Shown here in pieces: positions 57,358 to 64,000 of a DNA stretch of 64,000 bases. The position numbers and the translations under genes were made by a program. Position 1 is the first letter of the stretch; the number at the start of each line of letters is the position of its first letter. Origin of the DNA: Massariosphaeria phaeospora (lineage: Eukaryota; Ascomycota; Dothideomycetes; Pleosporales); the NCBI GenBank assembly GCA_011032825.1, contig JAADJZ010000007.1, positions 1,426,001-1,490,000 of the forward strand, written 5' to 3'. The notes below the pieces were generated by a model. It was not told where the DNA came from and did not search any database. It saw only the letters and a list, made by a program, of their open reading frames with translations.

Positions 57358-59077
57358 ATGGCACGGCGATCGGCTGGCTTCGTAAGTAAGAAGCCGCATA
57401 AAAAATCTCGAGGCGGTTGCTTGTCATGTAAACGCAAAAAAGTCAAGGTATGTCTACATACTAGAGAAGACCCTGCAAACTGCTAATCATTTGTAGTGCG
57501 ATGAAGCCCTACCAGCCTGTGGATACTGCGCTTTACGAAAACTCGAATGTAATTACCCGCAAGGACAAGCAGAAGAGAGTCCAACGGCATCTTCGACGGA
57601 CTTATCAACAGCGTTATCGAACACGCCTTCCTCTCAGTTAGACGACAGTACAGATTTCAACAACATCTCCGTAGAGATACCATCCTGGCTTATCCCCGCG
57701 GCGATAACATCTGTTGGCCAACTTACGGGAGCCGATATGAAATATCTACATCACTACAAGACCTCAACATGGTCAACTATGACCATGCGTAACGAAGAGG
57801 TGATACATCGACTTAATCGCGACTGGGTTCCTCAAGCGTCAATATTACAGCCATACCTCTTGTATGCAATTCTCAGCATAGCCGCTGCACACAGCAACTC
57901 GCTTTGCCCCTCTGGTGAAGCGAAGAATGCTGCGTTGATCTATCGGCAGAAGATGTTCGCTGCCTACAACAAAGCTCTTCGAGATATCACCGCAGACAAC
58001 TACGAAACTCTGCTTATGACGGCATATTACATGATCATGTTGTGTCCTCCGCCAGACCAACCATGTGATGACGACACGTACATGGACTGGATTGTCACAT
58101 TCCTCTCGATGATGCAGGGCATCAGAATCCTTGCTTCGTTGAAATGGGCAACCGGCATCGAGAAGCTCAATGTATTTGTAAGTGTGGTCTTTAAGCAAAC
58201 TTGGACAAAGCGGGAATCTGACTTGCTGCAGCCTTTGTTTAAAAGGGAGTTAAGGCCTTTACCTTCTGCTCCTGTCATCGAGCTCCACCCTGACCCACGT
58301 TTATACACACGACGAGGGCCATTAGGAACGACGCCGGAGCATCCAGATCCTGCACCCTTGTACGAGACCGCTTCACCCGTCGCATCGGGCCTGGACATGT
58401 CAAATCTTCCCTTCAGACCCGTGGAGCTCATGAGCGCTGGCACATCGCCCCATGCACCGGCTGCATGGAAGAAGCCACACTCATGGCAATTACCCGCTCC
58501 TGCTTTTCTCCCACCACCACTCCTAGCCCTACTGAAAAGTCTCGTCGATCCGCCCGACTCCGAACCCATAGATATCCATTGTGAGAGCCTTCTCCCCGTC
58601 CTCCATGCGATGTCTCCGATTTTCCTTTCGCTCTATTACTACCACATCAACCCCGATGCCCATGTACGCATCACTGTGATTCCGACCTTCCTACCCCAAG
58701 AATTCTTGACACTGCTCCGGGAACGCGAACCCAGGGCTTTGGTAATCATCTCGTGGTGGTTTGCTTTTGTGACTTTGCTACCCCAGAACTGGTACGTGGT
58801 CAACGTGGTGCCGAGGATACTCCAAGCCACGAGTAATGTAGTGATGCGGTGTAACAACAAGCTTTATATGGATGCGATGGAGGGCGCGTACAGAGTAGTT
58901 ACAGTCACGCAGCAATGGGGGAAAGAGGCGGGAGCAAGAAGTCTGTTTGATGGGTGGGATGGTGTCAATTGGGATGATGGGCCGAGGAAGGAAGAGGAAC
59001 ATAGGAATTTTGAGGAGTTTTGCGATATTGTGGAAGAGGGCACGCTTGAGAGTATAACATGGGATGTGACACCGTAG
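57358..59077 (+). CDS. Zn2Cys6 fungal transcription factor
   Basis: The N terminus holds a binuclear zinc cluster with six Cys at residues 21, 24, 31, 38, 41 and 48 (spacing 2-6-6-2-6). Basic residues KRKKVK lie between the second and third, the DNA-contacting loop. Exon 1 is 57358-57447. A 49 nt intron splits the cluster just before its third Cys, and exon 2 is 57497-58177. A second intron of 54 nt (58178-58231) is likely, joining IEKLNVF to PLFKRELRPLP; exon 3 is 58232-59077. The product is 538 aa. The middle region (residues about 100-230) matches the fungal-specific regulator type that starts LHHYKTSTWSTM and LQPYLLYAILSIAAAHS, as in sterol regulator-like proteins of the Upc2 group. Targets are unknown. 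The second intron is 3n and stop-free, so retention would give 556 aa. Confidence 0.88.
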
Positions 59078-59279
59078 TAGTTTTTAACCATTGTCGCCGC
59101 GAAAAGATTATTACCGATGTGAAATAGCTGTAATCATAAACGTTCTCCTCCAGCGGACGTTGTCAAGGAAATGTCCCCTGCCGTGGTAGATATGGAAGAT
59201 TTTCGAATATGTATAATTTCCTCTTCTAGACTGTGCTAGACTCCCGTATACTGTGAGGCATGTTGGGCAACAGACCTTG

Positions 59280-60109
59280 TCATGGGTGTAACGTTGCCCC
59301 CGGTCTCTCGTCCCTCTTCCGGGCACCTCGGACATCATCTAGAGGTTTTGGCTCTCTCAGCATGCAATATAACGTTATCCTGCCATCTTCACTCTCGTCA
59401 TCCTGGCAATCCATCTCCTTGGCCAGTTCAAAGCCAAAGCGCTCGTAGATAGCGACATTGGGTTCCCTTTTACTACTTTCCAGATAACACCACACTCCCT
59501 CTTTATCGGCCTGCTGCAACACCTCCTCCATCAGCGCTCTTCCAATGCCCTTTCCTTGCGCTTCCGGCAACACCGTCACGATGTTGCAGAAGTAGTATCC
59601 CTTGTGGCTCGTCCAGAGCTTCTCTTGCGCCTCCGCCTGCCGTTTCTTCCATATCCAGTAACGCGTTGTGGACAGCCCGCCACGTCCGTACCACAGGTTC
59701 ATGCGCACCTGCGAGAACCAGAGCCACCAGGAGGAGAGGTAGAGCGGCCAGGATTCGGGCTGTGCGGGCTGGCGAGGCGGAAGCCACATTGCGCAGCCGA
59801 GGATCTTGGAGGGGTTATCTGTGTTGCGCGCGACGTGGAAGAGGCCATGTCGAATACCCCATTGGCAGCGGATGGTCAATGAGACGCGGTTTCGGGTCAG
59901 GGATATCTGGAGTGGTTTGGTTGATCAGCAATGTAATGGACGTATTTACCCCACACGCGAGGTACAGTGCTGAGGGGCAGACGTTGGCTCACCTTTGAGC
60001 GGTCAGGATAAACCCAGAGATTGTACGGGTCGTTTGCGAAAGCTTGCTGTATAGTATCGATCGCGCCATCGATGTCGGCCTCAGTCATGCGAGAGACTTG
60101 GACAAGCAT
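59280..60109 (-). CDS. GNAT family N-acetyltransferase
   Basis: Exon 1 is 60109-59993, the intron 86 nt (59992-59907), and exon 2 is 59906-59280, giving 247 aa. The splice joins NLWVYPDRSK to ISLTRNRVSL in phase 0. The opening VSRMTEADIDGAIDTIQQAF is a typical GNAT N-terminal strand and helix. Motif A is complete: NIVTVLPEAQGKGIGRALME, with the acetyl-CoA pyrophosphate loop Q-G-K-G-I-G at residues 156-161. Motif B is VWCYLESSKREPNVAIYERF followed by GFE. The segment between, with several Trp (SSWWLWFSQVRMNLWYG), is seen in fungal GNATs of unknown substrate. The acceptor substrate cannot be predicted. The 5' region overlaps one copy of the direct repeat listed at 60248. Confidence 0.9.
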
Positions 60110-60810
60110 CGTGCATGCCGTGGTACGAAGAGTAGGATTTGTATGTTGAAGCGGATGAGACGCAACGCTTCAAGGGGGCTCCGAACAGAAGATGGCGGGG
60201 CCAAGAGTTCGGCTGGAAAGGTGAGGTCGAGAGCTCAAGTATGCAGCCATGGCAATCGCGGGGAAGGAGGTCCACGGGTGGGTGTGGGTGTGTTGCTGCA
60301 AGGAGGGCAGGTATGTGAAGGCCAGGGAAGGTGCACGCGAAAAGCACGTGATGTCGTTCCGTCCACGAGTCCACTACGTTCGAGAGTCGGGACCCAACTA
60401 GAATATGTTTGCGCGAGCAGCTCAAGCGGAGCCTTATTTGTCTTCAGTGTAAGCTGAATGGGTGGCTGTTTCGTAGAGCCGCACTCTTAGAACTATGGTT
60501 CATCGAGATGACTCCTATAAGACCTTTGCTTTTCTCGACCTCATCTCTTCACACACCACACAGACACAAAATCTCTTTCCATCCTGTCTGTACCATCCCT
60601 CGACCCGGGACCCAACTAACCCACGAAGACGAACCACACCCGTTTGTAGACACTACCTCCCCAGACTAATTTAACACCTGCTAAGAATGAACGCTAGCTA
60701 AGTACTGCACAGAGGTACTGTCAGGGAAAAACTATAGTTCTAGTAGAGGTCAAGCGATAAGCGTTCCGCGGATTCTGCTCTCTCTTATTAGATCAAAAGT
60801 CTCCCTCGTT
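60110..60810. other. Intergenic between GNAT and F-box genes
   Basis: Contains the GNAT promoter side, a copy of a direct repeat (60248-60338) with a 50-codon open frame, and the F-box promoter. No confirmed gene. Confidence 0.4.
60248..60338 (+). repeat. Direct repeat flanking the F-box/ALDH block, left copy
   Basis: CATGGCAATCGCGGG, then GTCCAC, GGTGTG, TTGCTGC and GTGAAGGCCAGGGAA align in order with 63198-63282. One frame reads MAIAGKEVHGWVWVCCCKEG and stays open to 60401. The right copy keeps the same wording but has a stop codon. Confidence 0.75.
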
Positions 60811-62142
60811 ATGTTCTTCCAGTTCCCCCTCGAACTGCAACAACAATGCGTCCAGTCCCTCGACGTCGCAACGCTGAAAAGCTTCCGCACCGTCAGCAAG
60901 CGCGCCCTACCGCTAGCAACAGAAGTTCTCTTCGACACCGTCAACCTCCTGCCCACCAACGCAAGCGCTGCGAAGTACTCCCACATCCTCAACAATGCGC
61001 AGCTCAACCCGCTCGTCCGCAGAGCCATCTTCAACACCTCCGATCCCGCCGTGCTAGATCGCCGTGGCGACCCGGAGTTCCTCGACTCGTTCAAAGACGC
61101 AATGTGCAGCATGACGAGGTTCCGCCATCTGAAAAACGTAGAGTTGAAGTTCGCGGGCGCTTGTGGGAGGCATGGGCCTTGGGCTTTCCTGGTGCTCGAG
61201 TCGAACGTCTTTCGCGTGTGTGTTTTGAAAGCGTTTTTCGCGGGTTTGGAGCCCATCATACAATTGGAGAGCTTGACAATCAAGAACCTGCAAGTGGGAA
61301 CGCATGAGAGCGTGTACAATTGGGATTCGTTTCAGTCGGTAATCAGCAAAGTGAAGAGACTGCATTTGCAGATTGCATCAGAGACCTTGAATCATCAGGG
61401 GCGGTATCGGGAATTTCGGCATGCTCAGCACTTTTTCCAGGCCGATCTTGCGCCGCGATGGTTGCAGCCCACCCACGCCCAACTCACACACCTGACCCTC
61501 TACGCCGGGCAAATGAAATGGGGCTTCTGGCCGTCTTGCGATTTGCGCAGCATACATTTCCCTGCACTGAAGAGTCTCGCGCTGGGCAACTGGACTATTG
61601 TGCACGAGTGGCAGATCGAGTGGCTGCTATCCCACGGCTCGACACTCGTGGAGTTGGTGCCAGACGATTGCCCCATCGTCACGGCCTTGATGATGAACGA
61701 CCAGCAAATCACACTGCATTGGCCCGATCTGCCCAATCTGTGTCAACGGGGCGGCGGCCACTACTTCAAAGAAGTTGCGCTCCGCTGGCACCACGCGCTT
61801 CCTCGGTTCCAGTCCGCACTTCCGCGGCTGTGCTACTTTGCTATGGGCCGCGGTGATTGGGTCGCGCAGACAATGTTTGAGGACAGGTACGATATGCTGA
61901 CTAGGTGTCACTGGGGAAGGTATTGCATGTTTGATCGTGGCAAGCTGACTCCTGGGGATGGCGTTGCGCCCAGGTCTGGGGATTCGTCTAAGGGACCGCC
62001 GATACGGAAGTTGCGGTTCGAGATAGGAGATCCGAATGATTGGAAAGAAGATGTTGCGTTTCCAACGTGTGATGAAGAGGATACAGAGGCTCTAGCTAGC
62101 CTGTTGGCTTCCGTAGAGAAGAGAGCGAGAGCGAAGGTGTAG
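60811..62142 (+). CDS. F-box protein
   Basis: F-box proteins tether substrates to SCF ubiquitin ligases through Skp1. The single-exon frame of 443 aa begins at once with the F-box: MFFQFPLELQQQCVQSLDVA, then TLKSFRTVSKRALPLATEVL, which has the L-P/F-x-E-L start, the mid-helix and the LxTVSKR spacing of the motif (residues 3-45). The remainder has leucine-rich segments (LTHLTLYAGQM, FPALKSLALGNWTI, GSTLVELVPDDCPI) in the manner of short LRR-like repeats used for substrate binding. No intron is needed. It is flanked by a direct repeat together with the aldehyde dehydrogenase relic, which may mean it came with a duplicated block. The substrate is unknown. Confidence 0.8.
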   Translation: MFFQFPLELQQQCVQSLDVATLKSFRTVSKRALPLATEVLFDTVNLLPTNASAAKYSHILNNAQLNPLVRRAIFNTSDPAVLDRRGDPEFLDSFKDAMCSMTRFRHLKNVELKFAGACGRHGPWAFLVLESNVFRVCVLKAFFAGLEPIIQLESLTIKNLQVGTHESVYNWDSFQSVISKVKRLHLQIASETLNHQGRYREFRHAQHFFQADLAPRWLQPTHAQLTHLTLYAGQMKWGFWPSCDLRSIHFPALKSLALGNWTIVHEWQIEWLLSHGSTLVELVPDDCPIVTALMMNDQQITLHWPDLPNLCQRGGGHYFKEVALRWHHALPRFQSALPRLCYFAMGRGDWVAQTMFEDRYDMLTRCHWGRYCMFDRGKLTPGDGVAPRSGDSSKGPPIRKLRFEIGDPNDWKEDVAFPTCDEEDTEALASLLASVEKRARAKV

Positions 62143-62172
62143 TTGTTTGTGCCTGGAAGCCGCCCACTGGAC

Positions 62173-63165
62173 CATGGAGGCGAATCTTGAGGAGATTGGC
62201 TACTTGGAGGCCATATCTATGGGAAAACCATATGTTCGGGCGCCTTACAACTGTGAGTGCTTGCCGATAGCCCAAACTACGGGAGGATTCTCATCTAACT
62301 TGCTATAGGGGTCGGGCGTCATACCGTTGAGGCTATGAGGTACTTTGGCTCACTAGCCATGGATGTGCAAGGAACAACCTCCCTCAACACCTCTGTTTTC
62401 GTCAATCTGTCATTCCGGCAGCCTTATGGCGTTGTCGCTGGCATCGTCCCATGAAACGGTTCAAGCTTCATCATGATCAAACAAGATTGGTCCGGCCCTG
62501 ATCTCAGGAAACACCATGATCATCAAGTCGTCAAAAAGTCCCTTTTGTCTGGGCTTACTATAGCCAGGCTCTGCAACGAGGTCGAACTGCCTAAAGGAGT
62601 TTTGAACATACTTAGCGGCTTTGGTTGGCCCTGTGGCGAGGCAATCGCCAGACATATGGTCATTCGCAAGATTTTATTCACGGGCTCCGTCCCTACCGGA
62701 AATATAATCAAGAAGTACGCAGCCGATTCAAACCTCAAGAACGCTACGCTGGAATTTGGCGGCAAGAATCCCCTGATGATTTTCGACGATGCCGATCTGC
62801 AGCAGGCCATCCCAGCTGCGGCTGTCTCAACCTTGGTCAACTCTGGCCAAGGATGCATCCCTAGTTCCAAGATCTACGTGCATGAAAAGCTATCCAATTC
62901 ATTGAGGGTATGAAAGCCGCTATGGCCGAGATTGGAGGCTCCCTCGGCGACCCGACCATCGACACTACCGGGAGAGGCCCACAGGCCGATGGGATTCAGT
63001 TCGACCGGGTCATGAGCTATCTTCAATATGCGAAGGACCAGAAGTTCGAAATTCCTCTTGGTGGGAATCGCGCCGGTGACAAGGACTACTTTATTGAGGG
63101 AACCATTATCGCCAATGTCACTTAAGACTCGAAAGTGATGAAGGACGGAATCCTCGGCCCGGTCA
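62173..63165 (+). pseudogene. Aldehyde dehydrogenase pseudogene, truncated and frameshifted
   Basis: The relic keeps the order of an NAD(P)-dependent aldehyde dehydrogenase but cannot make one. It starts in mid-domain (YLEAISMGKPYV) and lacks roughly the first 90-110 residues. A probable ancestral intron (62251-62308) is still recognisable. The segment YGVVAGIVP is followed by TGA (62452-62454) where the family has Trp of the PWN motif. A frame change occurs around 62470-62550: GPALISGNTMIIKSS is in another frame from SLLSGLTIARLCNEVELPKG. LEFGGKNP, with the general-base Glu, and SGQGCIPSSKIYV, with the catalytic Cys, remain. A one-base loss near 62894 shifts the frame again, and TAA at 63123-63125 breaks the C-terminal part. 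Homology ends near 63160 beside a direct repeat. Confidence 0.88.
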
Positions 63166-63197
63166 CTCGGGACGGCGAGGTCGTGAGCGGAAGTGTT

Positions 63198-63282
63198 CAT
63201 GGCAATCGCGGGCAAGTATGTCCACAGTTAGGTGTGCTGCTGCGAGGAATGCCGATACGTGAAGGCCAGGGAAAGTGTACGT
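63198..63282 (+). repeat. Direct repeat flanking the F-box/ALDH block, right copy
   Basis: Same order of blocks as 60248-60338 with about three quarters identity by eye. It begins just past the point where the aldehyde dehydrogenase homology stops. Confidence 0.7.
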
Positions 63283-63584
63283 ATCGAGTACGCTCTATGT
63301 GTTAACCGGAGAGGAAAGGAAAAAACGGTAGGGAGTCAATGGAGGCTCGCACTTAAATATTTATGGCCAAGGGCTAGTCCTAAGAGACTAAGTACGCGTC
63401 TATACGTATGAACAGCCGCGTGTGCGGTCTGAAGGTAGCGTAGCAGTTGTTGTATGCATTGAGGCGGCATTCAAGTCTCTGGCAATAAAACATATCTTCG
63501 GTATGTGAAGGAGAGAACTACAAACAAGGTAAATTGCGAGCAATTGTTCGGCTTTTTGAGACATTGAAAAAAACTCCGCGCACC
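63283..63584. other. Intergenic near the right edge
   Basis: No gene seen. It should contain the 3' end of the partial gene at 63585. Confidence 0.4.
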
Positions 63585-64000
63585 CTACCGTCCAACAGTC
63601 AACGATCGCGCAGGCATCACGACCAGCACTTTGACAAACCGACCAAGGGCTGATTGAAACTGCGCCTGCGTCGAAATTACTTCCAGACTCTTCGCCACGT
63701 CCCAGCCTTCATACAGACAGGCGATACATACAAAGGCATTCATCAACCCATCGGTGGTACCAGCGAGCTCTAGGACGATCGGCTTGAACACGTAGCCTGG
63801 CACATGTTCCCCAATTTCCTGTAGTTCCTCATTTGGCTGTACTGGTCTTCCTCCCTGGAAACAACTGAGGGGCAGAATTTCGCATTCGTGAGGCATTCGG
63901 TATGGTGGCGAGTTATCATCTTCGGTACTGGGCTCCCCCTCCTCATCCGGTTCGACATTGCCGAGCATATGACGTGCCAGGGCAAAATCGATCTTACGAG
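63585..64000 (-). CDS. Partial hypothetical protein, 5' end beyond the window
   Basis: The minus frame is open from the right edge to a stop at 63585-63587. It covers about 138 codons, reading in from the edge as RKIDFALARHMLGNVEPDEE. The sequence is protein-like: an acidic Ser/Pro stretch, then HVPGYVFKPIVLELAGTTDG, MNAFVCIACLYEGWDVAKSL and QSALGRFVKVLVVMPARSL. The second half is hydrophobic but not clearly membrane-spanning. I do not recognise a family, and the start codon and any introns upstream cannot be seen. The C-terminal end appears complete. Confidence 0.5.
   Translation of the reverse strand, partial: RKIDFALARHMLGNVEPDEEGEPSTEDDNSPPYRMPHECEILPLSCFQGGRPVQPNEELQEIGEHVPGYVFKPIVLELAGTTDGLMNAFVCIACLYEGWDVAKSLEVISTQAQFQSALGRFVKVLVVMPARSLTVGR

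Overview
The window is nuclear DNA of a filamentous ascomycete (Pezizomycotina). Nearly every gene is broken by short introns, mostly 46-90 nt, with GTNNGN donors, a CTAAC/CTAAT-type branch site and CAG/TAG acceptors. The gene families are typical of moulds: Zn2Cys6 regulator, RTA1-like exporter, 2EXR/F-box-like proteins, a Sec2-domain protein, OHCU decarboxylase. A Dothideomycete or Eurotiomycete is my best guess, but nothing in the window proves the class. I rebuilt exon structures by hand; CDS spans run from start to stop codon and the exons are given in the text.

Layout. 0.5-1.1 kb: small unknown protein. 1.1-1.4 kb: dispersed repeat. 1.6-6.2 kb: URB2 (60S ribosome biogenesis), divergent from MIC10 (mitochondrial cristae organiser) at 6.4-7.0 kb. 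7.9-8.15 kb: long near-perfect inverted repeat. 8.9-12.3 kb: BUD14-like SH3 protein. 13.0-14.7 kb: a repeat-rich island with a triplicated ~190 bp unit and a broken double-stranded-RNA-binding-domain gene whose upstream part is a 69 bp (23-codon) tandem repeat. 15.4-16.2 kb: Sec2-domain protein. 18.7-19.3 kb: bZIP-like protein without a zipper. 20.4-21.7 kb: geranylgeranyl diphosphate synthase. 22.6-23.6 kb: 2EXR/F-box-like protein. 24.0 kb: repeat copy. 24.7-28.6 kb: six-exon ADF-H plus PH domain protein. 30.0-30.6 kb: OHCU decarboxylase (urate breakdown). 31.9-33.2 kb: conserved fungal protein. 37.2-38.4 kb: OAC1 carrier, divergent from SWD2 (38.8-40.0 kb), which converges on LAS1 (40.5-42.2 kb). 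43.1-44.2 kb: conserved protein of unknown function. 44.2-53.2 kb: a nine-kilobase stretch without a recognisable gene. 53.2-54.7 kb: SEC61 alpha, divergent from an RTA1-like protein (55.7-56.7 kb). 56.9 kb: repeat copy. 57.4-59.1 kb: Zn2Cys6 regulator. 59.3-60.1 kb: GNAT acetyltransferase. 60.8-62.1 kb: F-box protein. 62.2-63.2 kb: aldehyde dehydrogenase pseudogene. 63.6 kb to the edge: partial unknown gene.

Most genes are unrelated housekeeping genes, and no biosynthetic cluster is visible. URB2 and LAS1 both act in pre-rRNA processing for the large subunit but lie 34 kb apart. The accessory signals worth attention are the decayed dsRBD gene with its coding minisatellite, the 250 bp foldback, a small repeat family whose copies share inverted ends, and a direct repeat that brackets the F-box gene and the aldehyde dehydrogenase relic.
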